Shown here: positions 27,030-35,610 of the stretch, one piece after another
Layout of the letters: each line of letters starts with the position of its first letter
How positions within the stretch are numbered: the stretch's first letter is position 1
Origin: CAZYJR01 sp964647905
Lineage (GTDB): Bacteria > Desulfobacterota > DSM-4660 > Desulfatiglandales > HGW-15
Assembly (NCBI GenBank): GCA_964647905.1
Contig: CAZYJR010000019.1
Location: forward strand, 5,506 to 69,505
Reading direction: 5' to 3'
DNA length: 64,000 nt
Notes under the pieces: model-generated
What the model saw: the letters and a program-made list of their open reading frames with translations, nothing else
Database searches by the model: none
Told to the model about the DNA's origin: nothing
Program-made: the position numbers and the translations under genes

Positions 27030-28355
27030 TCAGAGAGCGGACCCGGATCTTTTCTGCTCGACCCGGCGCACCTCCAGGACCAGCCCTCGCATGCCCACGA
27101 CCTCCACCTGCTCTCCCGGATCCAGGGCCTGATCCGACCGGGCCCGCCAAGCCTCCCCCCGGACCATTACCACACCCTCGGGGTCTATGCGTTTTTGAAC
27201 CGACCCGGTGACCCCGAGCATGCCCTCGGCCCCCCCCATGGGCTTGGTTCGATAGGCCCTGAAGGCCAGCCAGGCCACGGCCACGAAAAATCCTCCCACC
27301 AATGCGATGGTCGGGGCCATAACACGGATCGAGACTGATACCTCCTCGAAGAGCATGATAGAGCCCAGGGTCAGGGAAATCAATCCGCCCACCGATAGCA
27401 GCCCGTAGCTGGTCACCTTTATCTCGGCGATGAAAAAGATTATGGCCAGGGCTATGAGGAGCAGGCCGGCATAATTGACCGGAAGGGTTTGAAAAGAGAA
27501 AAAGGCCAGTATCAGTGAGATGGCGCCTATCACCCCGGGCAGGAGCGCCCCGGGGTGGCTGAGCTCGAAATAGAGGCCGGCGAGCCCGATCATCATCAGG
27601 ATATAGGCGATATTGGGATCGCTTATGGTCTCCAGGATCCGGTCCCTGAGATCCGGGCGGTAATGGACCCTCTCCAGCTCCGCGGTCTCCAGGACAACGG
27701 TTCGGCCGCCCGAGGCCACCTCCCGCTGGTCGAGCCGTCGGAACAGGTCGTCCATGTCCTCGGCGATCAGGTCCACCACCCCCTTTTCCAAGGCCTCTTC
27801 GGCGGTGATCGATACGCTCTCCCTGATCGCCTTCTCCACCCACTCGCCGTTCCGCCCCCTCTCCTCGGCGATCCCCCTTCCGTAGGCGGCCATGTCATTG
27901 ACCACCTTCCGGGACATCTCCTGGTCTATGTCCTTGCCCCCGGCTCCCACAGGATGCGCCGCACCGATGTTGGTGCCGGGGGCCATTGCGGCGACGTGCC
28001 CGGCCACCGTCACCATAACCCCGGCGGACGCCGCTCCCGCCCCCTTGGGGCCCACATATACCACCACGGGCACCGTGGAATTCATGATGGCCTTTACCAT
28101 GGTGCGCATGGAGGAAGCCAATCCTCCCGGGGTGTCCAAGCGCAGGACCACGAGTTCGGCATCCTTCTCCGCCGCCCGTCTTATTCCCCTCGCCACATAC
28201 ATGGCCGTACCCGGGCTTATGGCGGCGTCCAACTCCAGGATCACGGCCTTGCCCGCGACCTCCTCCCCGTAGCATGCATCGGCCCGGAGGAATGCCGCAA
28301 ATGCCGCCAAGAGCCCGTAAAGGAACAGACACGCGAGCCGGCGCGTATCACTCAT
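27030..28355 (-). CDS. NfeD-family membrane serine protease (long form, NfeD1b)
   Basis: The 441-residue protein has a signal peptide (about 1-30), a ClpP-like protease domain (about 37-230) and then four to five membrane helices (about 245-375). It ends in an OB-fold NfeD domain (about 390-440). In the protease domain, LDTPGGLASSMRTMVKAI and GAGAASAGVMVTVAG hold the likely catalytic serine, and the lysine follows in the later helix. Related archaeal enzymes cleave the C-terminus of their partner stomatin. The slipin gene follows 99 bases downstream. Its start overlaps the uracil-DNA glycosylase gene by eight bases. Confidence 0.92.
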   Translation of the reverse strand: MSDTRRLACLFLYGLLAAFAAFLRADACYGEEVAGKAVILELDAAISPGTAMYVARGIRRAAEKDAELVVLRLDTPGGLASSMRTMVKAIMNSTVPVVVYVGPKGAGAASAGVMVTVAGHVAAMAPGTNIGAAHPVGAGGKDIDQEMSRKVVNDMAAYGRGIAEERGRNGEWVEKAIRESVSITAEEALEKGVVDLIAEDMDDLFRRLDQREVASGGRTVVLETAELERVHYRPDLRDRILETISDPNIAYILMMIGLAGLYFELSHPGALLPGVIGAISLILAFFSFQTLPVNYAGLLLIALAIIFFIAEIKVTSYGLLSVGGLISLTLGSIMLFEEVSVSIRVMAPTIALVGGFFVAVAWLAFRAYRTKPMGGAEGMLGVTGSVQKRIDPEGVVMVRGEAWRARSDQALDPGEQVEVVGMRGLVLEVRRVEQKRSGSAL

Positions 28356-29094
28356 CCCTTCGCCCTCCCAGTCCCAGGATCTTCATTATCTCCTGTACGT
28401 CCCTCCACACGGGCCGCTTGGCCTCCGCGTTTCTCAGAAGGTAGGCCGGATGAAAGGTGGGCATCACGGGTATCCCCATGAACCGCGACCACCGCCCCCT
28501 GTCCCTGGTCATGGAAAACCCTTCTCCCAGCAGCTCCCTGCCGGCGACCCGACCCAGGGTGCATATCACCTTGGGTGCGATGAGCTCTATCTGCCGCTCG
28601 AGAAAAGGGAAACACTCCCGGATCTCCTCGGCCAGAGGATCCCTGTTCCTGGGGGGCCTGCACTTGACCACATTGCAGATGTACACATCCTCCCTTGTCA
28701 AGCCCATCGCGCGGATTATCCGGGTCAGAAGCCCCCCGGCCTCTCCCACGAACGGTCTCCCTGCGCGGTCCTCTTCCCGCCCCGGACCCTCGCCCACAAA
28801 GACCAGATCGGCCCTCGAGTCACCCTCGCCGAAGACTATATGAGTCCTGCCGGTGTGGAGCGGGCAGCGGCGGCACTCCCCCAGCATCTTCCGGAGCTCC
28901 TCCAGGGATTCAGCCGCGCCCAAGGTTACACCCCGGGCATCCGGGCCCGAGAGTGGCCGGGCATCCATGTATTCAGGCACCCTGGAGGAGATCAAAGGGG
29001 GGTCCAGGCCCAGGTCCCTCCCGGCCATGAGCAGGTCCTTGAGGGCCTGAACGGCCCTTTTCAGCTCGCGCCGCCCGTCCGCCGGGCCGTCCAA
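28348..29094 (-). CDS. Family 4 uracil-DNA glycosylase (iron-sulfur type)
   Basis: This enzyme removes uracil from DNA. It has the Fe-S cysteines starting with CRRCPLH, the uracil-binding GEGPGREEDRAGRPFVGEAG, ICNVVKCRPPRNRDP, VICTLGRVA and the C-terminal TFHPAYLLRN. The start is unclear. The frame is open for a long way upstream inside coaBC, but that part is a shadow. A TTG at 29094 would give 248 residues with the usual N-terminal helix. An ATG at 29028 would give 226. Either way the gene overlaps or abuts the end of coaBC and is probably co-transcribed with it. Confidence 0.88.
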   Translation of the reverse strand: MDGPADGRRELKRAVQALKDLLMAGRDLGLDPPLISSRVPEYMDARPLSGPDARGVTLGAAESLEELRKMLGECRRCPLHTGRTHIVFGEGDSRADLVFVGEGPGREEDRAGRPFVGEAGGLLTRIIRAMGLTREDVYICNVVKCRPPRNRDPLAEEIRECFPFLERQIELIAPKVICTLGRVAGRELLGEGFSMTRDRGRWSRFMGIPVMPTFHPAYLLRNAEAKRPVWRDVQEIMKILGLGGRRDE

Positions 29095-30278
29095 AGGTCT
29101 CGAACCCGATCCAGTATGCAATCGGCCACCTCGTCCTTGGTCATCATTGGCATGTCCTCCACCCGCCCGTCGCGGTGGAGGAACTTGACCAAATTGGTGT
29201 CTGTCTCGAATCCGGCGTCCTCCCTGGAGACGTCGTTCGCCACCACCATGTCCACGTTTTTCTTTTCCAGTTTTTCCCTGGCGTGACTCACCAGGGACTC
29301 GGTCTCGGCTGCAAAGCCCACGAGCAGGCATGGGGAATTTTCCCTCAGACGCCCAAGCTCCGCCAGTATGTCCGGGGTCCGCACCAACTCGATCACCTGC
29401 GTCTCCCGGGCGCCCTTCTTGATCTTCTGATCTGCGGATTCCTTCGGCCGGTAGTCCGATACCGCAGCCGCCTTGATCACCGCATCGCACCCCTCCCACT
29501 CGGCCATGACCGCGCGCCTCATCTCCTCGGCCGAGCGCACCCCTATGTGAGCGACTCCCAGAGGGGGATTCAAGGCGCCGGGACCGCTCACCAGGATCAC
29601 TTCCGCCCCCCGCCTGCGGGCCGCCCCGGCCAGGGCGTATCCCATCTTGCCGCTGGAGCGGTTGGTGATGAACCTCACCGGGTCTATTGCCTCCATGGTT
29701 GCCCCGGCTGTCACCATCAGCCTCCTGCCTGCGAGATCCTTCGGAGACAAGAGCCAGGCGGCCCTCTCAATGATGTCCTCGACCTCGGGCAGCCTTCCGG
29801 GTCCCTCGGCCCTGCAGGCCAGCCCGCCCGTACCGGGCTCCATGAGGCTTACGCCCCGTTCGATCAGTATACGGATGTTCTCCTGTACCGCAGGGTTTTG
29901 GTACATGTGGGTGTTCATGGCCGGACAGATCAGGACCGGCGCGGTGGCTGCAACCGCCATGGTGGACAGGAAGTCGTCCGCCGTCCCCCGGGCCGCCTTG
30001 GCCAAGAAATTCGCCGTGGCCGGGGCCACCAGCACCAGGTCGGTATCCTGGCCCCATTGGATATGGTCCATGGGTCCGGTGCCCGGATCGAACATCCCGG
30101 TTATCACCCGGCGCCCGGAGAGGGCCTCGAAGGTGAGCGGGGTCACGAACCGGGCGGCGTTCCGGGTCATGGCCACCCTGGTCTCGGCCCCTTCCGTTAC
30201 CAGCCGCCGGAGGATTTCCGCCGCCTTATAAGCGGCGATCCCTCCGGTCACTCCCAATGTGACGCGCTTTCCCTTCAT
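29061..30278 (-). CDS. coaBC: Bifunctional phosphopantothenoylcysteine decarboxylase/phosphopantothenate-cysteine ligase
   Basis: The 405-residue protein performs two steps of coenzyme A synthesis. The N-terminal CoaC flavoprotein half (about 1-185) has GVTGGIAAYKAAEILRRL, the active-site histidine in MDHIQWG and the substrate clamp PAMNTHMYQNPAVQENI. The CoaB ligase half (about 187-400) has VTAGATMEAIDPVRFITNRS and SSGKMGYALA. The start has no competitor. It heads a coaBC-udg-nfeD-slipin run. Confidence 0.95.
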   Translation of the reverse strand: MKGKRVTLGVTGGIAAYKAAEILRRLVTEGAETRVAMTRNAARFVTPLTFEALSGRRVITGMFDPGTGPMDHIQWGQDTDLVLVAPATANFLAKAARGTADDFLSTMAVAATAPVLICPAMNTHMYQNPAVQENIRILIERGVSLMEPGTGGLACRAEGPGRLPEVEDIIERAAWLLSPKDLAGRRLMVTAGATMEAIDPVRFITNRSSGKMGYALAGAARRRGAEVILVSGPGALNPPLGVAHIGVRSAEEMRRAVMAEWEGCDAVIKAAAVSDYRPKESADQKIKKGARETQVIELVRTPDILAELGRLRENSPCLLVGFAAETESLVSHAREKLEKKNVDMVVANDVSREDAGFETDTNLVKFLHRDGRVEDMPMMTKDEVADCILDRVRDLWTARRTGGAS

Positions 30279-30317
30279 ACTTCCCCGCCGGCCTCTCTCG
30301 GCCGCCGCGCATTGCTT

Positions 30318-31115
30318 TCAGGGGAGCAGTGCGGCGTACTCCTCCTTCTCGGAGGCCCCCATACGAACCGGCCAGGAGTCTTCCAAGCCCAGCAGATCCT
30401 GGAGCTCCTTCCCGGCATCCGCCGCCTGTTCCCGGCTGTTGAAAAAACCCACCCTCAGGCGCATCCACTCCTTCCCTTCAACCGTGGCCCTGCTGATGTA
30501 GACCGGATAGCCGTTTTCTAGGAGCTTGACCGCGGGCCCCTCGATTGGATCGAGAGAGGGCGAGGAGATGACGTTCACCACCCAGTCTCCACCCGGCGCG
30601 CGCTCCCCCGTGTCCTCATCCCCGGGAGGCGAAAGGCAGAGCCTCAGCCCCGAAGGCAGGGGCCGGTGAGGGAGCCCCGCATCCATGGGTACACCCCGGA
30701 GCCTCTCCCGGTTCACCTGGAATAAGAGCGGCCACTTCAAGGGGTCTCCGTACACTTCCTCTCTCGCGGCGATGGAAGCGAGTGTCTCCCCCTCCTCCAC
30801 CTCGTATGCTCCGGGCGGAACCCGATCCTCCCCGGCATCCGCCGGCTCTCCCACCGCCACCCCGGCAAGCGGCTCCTCCCCAAGGGAGATATCAGCCTTG
30901 CCGGGCGAGCTCACACCCGCGATCCCTTGCACCGGCGCCGCGGCCCGCTCCTTGACCGCCGGGGCCTTTTCCCCGGCCCGGCGGGGCTCGGGTATGGGCT
31001 TGACCACCCGGACCTCGGCGTCTTCTCCGCCTCTTGGCGGGGATTCCTCGCCCGAGCAACCCCAGATCCACATAAGAGACAACAACACCACTGCAGGAAC
31101 AGCCCGAAGCCTCAT
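30318..31115 (-). CDS. Lipoprotein with LysM and SPOR domains
   Basis: The 265-residue protein begins MRLRAVPAVVLLSLMWIWGC, a lipoprotein signal with cysteine 20 as the lipidation site. A Pro/Glu-rich spacer follows, then a LysM peptidoglycan-binding domain (about 103-160, YEVEEGETLASIAAREEVYG) and a C-terminal SPOR domain (about 178-250). SPOR domains bind denuded septal peptidoglycan, so a cell-wall or division role is likely. The start at 31115 is chosen because it puts the lipobox in place. An earlier in-frame start at 31235 would bury it. The gene diverges from purD. Confidence 0.82.
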   Translation of the reverse strand: MRLRAVPAVVLLSLMWIWGCSGEESPPRGGEDAEVRVVKPIPEPRRAGEKAPAVKERAAAPVQGIAGVSSPGKADISLGEEPLAGVAVGEPADAGEDRVPPGAYEVEEGETLASIAAREEVYGDPLKWPLLFQVNRERLRGVPMDAGLPHRPLPSGLRLCLSPPGDEDTGERAPGGDWVVNVISSPSLDPIEGPAVKLLENGYPVYISRATVEGKEWMRLRVGFFNSREQAADAGKELQDLLGLEDSWPVRMGASEKEEYAALLP

Positions 31116-31225
31116 AAATATCCCCTGAAAACGCCGGTACCATTTAATCGCAAAACCGAACGCTTGACAACATAAAACCTCCATGACGGCACCGGTTCCC
31201 GGCATGGAGCCCGGGGGGTTTGTCC

Positions 31226-31254
31226 TTGACACCATGGGTCGGTTTTACCACTAT
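31226..31254 (+). promoter_or_regulatory. Possible sigma-70 promoter for purD
   Basis: TTGACA (31226-31231) is followed after 17 bases by CACTAT (31249-31254). The -35 box is perfect; the -10 box keeps the key A at position 2 and T at position 6. The start would be near 31261, 49 bases before the purD ATG. No purine riboswitch is visible in the leader. Confidence 0.45.
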
Positions 31255-31309
31255 GCATTCATCCCGTTCCCCCGGGATGCGGGTATTCGCGGACTGTGGA
31301 GGATGAACC

Positions 31310-32596
31310 ATGAACGTCCTTATTGTGGGAGGAGGAGGGCGGGAGCACGCCCTTGCTTGGAAGGCGGCCCGCTCGGGACACGCAGACAAGGTATTTGTCG
31401 CCCCGGGCAACGCCGGGACCGCCCGTGAACAGGGGGTGGAAAACGCCCCCATAGGTGCGTCCGGCATCAAGGACCTCATCGGCTTCGCCGCCTCTCACCA
31501 GGTGGGGCTCGCCATAGTGGGTCCGGAAGCGCCCCTTGTAGCGGGCATAGTGGACGCCTTCGAGCATGCCGGGCTTCCATGCCTGGGGCCTTCCAGGGCG
31601 GCCTCCCGGCTGGAAGGCTCAAAGGCGTTCGCCAAGGACTTCATGAGCCGCCACGGCATCCCTACGGCCTCCTACGCCACCTTCCAGGACTTGGACTCGG
31701 CGTCCAGATACATAAGGGAGCACGGGGCGCCGCTGGTCCTCAAGGCCGACGGCCTGGCGGCCGGCAAGGGCGTGATTCCGGCCCGGAGCGTGGATCAGGC
31801 CCTGGAGACCGCCGAGGCCATGCTCTCGGGGAGGGCCTTCGGGAGCGCCGGGCGGAAGCTGGTCGTGGAGGAGCTCTTGACCGGTGAAGAAGCGAGCTTC
31901 ATCGTCATGGTGGACGGCGAGCATATCCTGCCCCTGGCCACCAGCCAGGATCACAAGGCCAGGGACGACGGAGACACCGGGCCGAACACAGGGGGCATGG
32001 GGGCATACTCCCCCGCACCGGTGGTTACCCCTGACCTCTTCGCCCGCATCATGAAAGAGGTGATCGAACCGACTGTCCGGGGAATGGCCGAAGAAGGGAC
32101 CCCTTACCGGGGATTCCTGTATGCCGGTCTCATGGTGGGCGAAGACGGGCGACCCAGGGTACTGGAGTTCAACTGCCGCTTCGGCGACCCGGAGGCGCAG
32201 CCCATCATGCTGAGGCTGCGCTCCGACTTGGTGGAGCTTTGCCTGGCCGGCCTGGAGAGCACCCTGCACCGTTGCCGGGCGGACTGGGAGGAACGGGCCT
32301 CATTGGGCGTGGTGATGGCCGCCGGCGGCTACCCGGAGTCATATCGCAAGGGAGACCCTATAACCGGACTTCTCGATCCCGAGCCCGAGGGGATCAAGGT
32401 GTTCCACGCGGGAACCGCGCTCCGCGAGGGACGGGTGGTAACGGACGGAGGCAGGGTGTTGTGCGTGACCGCCCTGGGCGATACGGTGAGAGACGCCCAG
32501 GCAAGGGCCTATGAGCAGGTGGGCCGGATCACCTGGCCCGGGGCCTATTACAGGACCGATATAGGCCACAGGGCCCTGGCCCGGGAGCGCCGGTGA
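31310..32596 (+). CDS. purD: Phosphoribosylamine-glycine ligase
   Basis: PurD adds glycine to phosphoribosylamine in purine synthesis. The 428-residue ATP-grasp enzyme has MNVLIVGGGGREHALAWKAA, LKADGLAAGKGVIPA, QDHKARDDGDTGPNTGGMGA and LEFNCRFGDPEAQP, all standard. The ATG at 31310 follows a GGAGG. It stands alone, with no purE downstream. The next gene is convergent, 22 bases away. Confidence 0.96.
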   Translation: MNVLIVGGGGREHALAWKAARSGHADKVFVAPGNAGTAREQGVENAPIGASGIKDLIGFAASHQVGLAIVGPEAPLVAGIVDAFEHAGLPCLGPSRAASRLEGSKAFAKDFMSRHGIPTASYATFQDLDSASRYIREHGAPLVLKADGLAAGKGVIPARSVDQALETAEAMLSGRAFGSAGRKLVVEELLTGEEASFIVMVDGEHILPLATSQDHKARDDGDTGPNTGGMGAYSPAPVVTPDLFARIMKEVIEPTVRGMAEEGTPYRGFLYAGLMVGEDGRPRVLEFNCRFGDPEAQPIMLRLRSDLVELCLAGLESTLHRCRADWEERASLGVVMAAGGYPESYRKGDPITGLLDPEPEGIKVFHAGTALREGRVVTDGGRVLCVTALGDTVRDAQARAYEQVGRITWPGAYYRTDIGHRALARERR

Positions 32597-32618
32597 TAGG
32601 GAGACGGCCCCGCTCTCC

Positions 32619-34043
32619 TCATTCTCTTACAGGCTGGTTGAAGTAGCCCAGAGTAAGGCCGGGAAAGGCCTGCTTGAGCCGTTCAGCCACCCGGTGCATA
32701 CCCATACCGGGAGATCCATCCTCGGGCAGGGCCTTCAAATAGTGAACCGGATCTATGCACAGGTTCTTCAGGTGAATGAACCGGACGCCGGTTCGAGCAA
32801 CCAGGTCCAGGAGCGCCTCGAACTCGGCTTCACGGTCAGATACTCCCGGGAAAACAAGGTAGTTGAGCATGGTGTAGACCCCTATGGACCCGGCGCGCAT
32901 CAGGGCCTCCACCACGTCTTCGAACCCGTATCCCGCAGGCCTGTAGTATGCCTCGTACACCTCGCGCCGCGCACTGTTGAGGCTTATCCTGACCGAGTCA
33001 AGGCCGCTTTCCATCACCTCTTCAAGGGCCCCGGGCATGCCGCCGTTGGTGTTCATGTTTATGGTCCCCCGCCCGGTCTTGCTCCTGATCCCCCGAATGC
33101 TCCGGGCTATCAGGTCGTGCTCGGTAAGCGGCTCCCCTTCGCAGCCCTGCCCGAAGCTCACTATTGATCGAGGAGCGCCCTCCAGATGACGAACCGCCGG
33201 GGAGACCACTTCTGAGAGAGAGGGGGTGAAGGCGATCCGCCGGTGCGAGGCAGGGCAGCCGTCCTCCGGTTGAAGCGAGAGGCAGCCCAGGCAGGCGGCG
33301 TTGCATGCCCGGCTGACGGGAAGAGGGGCCTCCCAGCGGCCCAGAAATAGGTTCTTCGCCGCAAAGCAGTGGTTGACTGTGGCGCAGCGCGCAAGGTGCT
33401 CGATCAGCCTCCCCGAGCCGTTTTCTGATCGGTATGCCCGAATGGCGCGCACCAGGTCCCTGTCGTCGTAATTGCGGGGATCCCAGCGGGGGTTGCTCTC
33501 CACGCGATACCCTGCCGCCCAATAACGCCCCTCGAGGTAGCCTACGGCCGTGTAGGCCCACGAGGGAAGCACATAGTCCTTGGCCAAATAGTCCGCCGCC
33601 GGCAGATGCGTCCTCACAAAACCTGGCTCCAGGAAGGCCGCCACCGCATGGATCGGCTCCGTTCGCCCGCCCACGGGTCCTTCCTCCAAGACCTCGTGGC
33701 GTCCGGTGGCCGGGTCCACACCCACCGGGGGGCAGTCCGGCATGTAAAACAGCTTGCTGAATGCCGGGACATGAACCAGGGAGCGGCGGGCGATCGGTGC
33801 GGGGTCCAGGCCATGGAACCCGGCCATTCGGAGGCGGGGGTGGTCATAGATCCTGCCCCGGCGGTCCGCGTAAAGCATATGCGGCAGTTCCCGTAGAGTC
33901 TCCGGCGCCTCCATCCTCTGTCTTCCGACCTCCTGCAAGGCCTCCTCCTTCAAGTGCGCCCCGGGATGGGGCAACACGGCCTGGAACTCCCATTCCCATG
34001 GTGGTATGCTTTGCGTGATTGCTGTCTCGGCCTCTGCCTGCAC
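32619..34043 (-). CDS. Radical SAM protein of unassigned function
   Basis: The roughly 474-residue protein carries CxxxCxxC in VSRACNAACLGCLS, the radical SAM cluster motif, about two thirds of the way from the C-terminus. Around it are GQGCEGEPLTEHDLIARSI, INMNTNGGMPGALEEVM and DSVRISLNSARREVYEAYY, which form the usual barrel. A roughly 230-residue N-terminal region precedes the cluster. It is not a domain I recognise; it refers to no known fold by motif, though it is rich in aromatic and charged residues. No SPASM-type cysteines follow. The GTG at 34043 is the best start (GGTGGAG upstream). It diverges from the histidine kinase with only 56 bases between. Confidence 0.75.
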   Translation of the reverse strand: MQAEAETAITQSIPPWEWEFQAVLPHPGAHLKEEALQEVGRQRMEAPETLRELPHMLYADRRGRIYDHPRLRMAGFHGLDPAPIARRSLVHVPAFSKLFYMPDCPPVGVDPATGRHEVLEEGPVGGRTEPIHAVAAFLEPGFVRTHLPAADYLAKDYVLPSWAYTAVGYLEGRYWAAGYRVESNPRWDPRNYDDRDLVRAIRAYRSENGSGRLIEHLARCATVNHCFAAKNLFLGRWEAPLPVSRACNAACLGCLSLQPEDGCPASHRRIAFTPSLSEVVSPAVRHLEGAPRSIVSFGQGCEGEPLTEHDLIARSIRGIRSKTGRGTINMNTNGGMPGALEEVMESGLDSVRISLNSARREVYEAYYRPAGYGFEDVVEALMRAGSIGVYTMLNYLVFPGVSDREAEFEALLDLVARTGVRFIHLKNLCIDPVHYLKALPEDGSPGMGMHRVAERLKQAFPGLTLGYFNQPVRE

Positions 34044-34099
34044 GGCAACGCCGACTCCACCGATAGACCGAGAGCGCCTCAGACACAGGACTATAAAGG

Positions 34100-35608
34100 A
34101 TGACAATACCCGTGTCCACATCCAGGTTATCCGAAAGCCGCCCACACCGTCCCCGGCAGCCCGGGGCCGGCCAACAGACGCGAAAGCCCGAGGCCAAGCA
34201 GTTCCGGCTGGTCAAGTTCTTCGCCTGGGCCAGCTTCATAGTCCTCCTGCTCTTCAGCTTTCCTTTCTCCCTGGCCATATCCCAGAAGGCCAAGGAAATC
34301 CTGTTGCGGAGCTACGAGAACTACGCCCTCCTGGTGGGACAAAACCTGAACCACCAGGTCTTTCAAAACTTCGCTGTCCCGGTGATAAGGAGGTACGGCA
34401 GGATCAAGCTCCGGGAGGAAGAGCAACAGGAGCTCATGGATAAGATCGTACGCAACACCATCCACGGATTCAAGGTGGACCTGGTGAACATCTACGATAT
34501 AAGCAAGGGAGTGATCGCCTACAGCACTGACCCGCAGCTGATCGGCAGACAGGTGACCAAGACCCCGGGATATGAAAAGGCGGTTCAGGGAGAGCGCTCC
34601 TCGGGCCTGATCTCCGAGAACGACGACCTCTGGGGCCTTGACCTTGGGATGATGGGCGGCGAGAAAAAGCTCAGGACCTACATCCCGTTTCGGGGGCCGG
34701 ATCCGTACACGGGGCGCGTCAGTTACGTGGCCGGGGTCTTCGAGGTGATCCAGGACATGAGCGAGCCTTACGAGTCCATCGTAAGGTTCCAATACCTGGT
34801 CTTCGGGCTCTCCATCCTTATCATGGGCGCCATCTTCGTGGCGCTGCTGCTCATCGTGAGAAAGGCGGAGACGGTCATAGAAGAAAGGGCCAAGGAGCAG
34901 AGGGAGCTCGAGTCCCAGCTCCACCAGGCCGAGCGGCTGGCCGCCCTCGGGGAGATGGTGGCCGGCGTCTCCCATGAGATAAAGAACCCACTGGGGATCA
35001 TTCAGAGCACGGCCGAGCTGCTTGCCGGGGCCCCTGATGCGGACGAGACCCAGAAGAGGCTCTCAGCGGTCATCAGGGAGGAATCCGCCAGGCTGAACGG
35101 TATCGTGACCGAATTCCTGGACTTTGCAAGGCCCCAGACGCCCAACCTGCGCGAGACCATGCTGGACGATATCATCAAGAGAAATATCTCCTTCCTCCGC
35201 CCGGAGCTGGAGAAAAAGGGAATATCCGTGGAGCACAATCTGGACGGCAGACCCCTGGCCCTCCGGGCGGACCCCGACCTGCTCTACAGGGTCTTCCTGA
35301 ACATCTTCATAAACGCTCTGCAGGCCATGGAAGGGGGCGGGACCATACGCCTTACGGCCGGGGAGGATCAAGAGGCCTTCACCGTGGAAATCCGGGACAC
35401 CGGGCCGGGCATTTCCGAGGAGAACCTCCCCAAGCTCTTCAACCCCTTCTTCACCACCAAGGAGAAAGGCACGGGGCTCGGCCTGTCCATAGTCAAGAAG
35501 CTCGTCGAGGCCCATAACGGCGGGATCGAGGTGGCCAGCGCCCTGGATGAGGGCACCAGGGTTATGCTATATTTGCCCAAGGACCCCGAGTCAAGAGCCA
35601 AGGGATAG
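34100..35608 (+). CDS. NtrB-type membrane sensor histidine kinase
   Basis: The 502-residue kinase has a first membrane helix (about 40-61), a roughly 165-residue extracytoplasmic sensor region and a second helix near 228-252. A short coiled linker follows, then the HisKA domain with His292 in VSHEIKNPLGIIQSTAELL. The ATPase domain has the N box (NIFINALQAMEGGG), the G1 box (DTGPGISEENL) and the F/G2 boxes (FFTTKEKGTGLGLSIVKKL). It should autophosphorylate and pass phosphate to the next gene's product. The signal is unknown. The two genes are separated by two bases. Confidence 0.92.
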   Translation: MTIPVSTSRLSESRPHRPRQPGAGQQTRKPEAKQFRLVKFFAWASFIVLLLFSFPFSLAISQKAKEILLRSYENYALLVGQNLNHQVFQNFAVPVIRRYGRIKLREEEQQELMDKIVRNTIHGFKVDLVNIYDISKGVIAYSTDPQLIGRQVTKTPGYEKAVQGERSSGLISENDDLWGLDLGMMGGEKKLRTYIPFRGPDPYTGRVSYVAGVFEVIQDMSEPYESIVRFQYLVFGLSILIMGAIFVALLLIVRKAETVIEERAKEQRELESQLHQAERLAALGEMVAGVSHEIKNPLGIIQSTAELLAGAPDADETQKRLSAVIREESARLNGIVTEFLDFARPQTPNLRETMLDDIIKRNISFLRPELEKKGISVEHNLDGRPLALRADPDLLYRVFLNIFINALQAMEGGGTIRLTAGEDQEAFTVEIRDTGPGISEENLPKLFNPFFTTKEKGTGLGLSIVKKLVEAHNGGIEVASALDEGTRVMLYLPKDPESRAKG

Positions 35609-35610
35609 TT

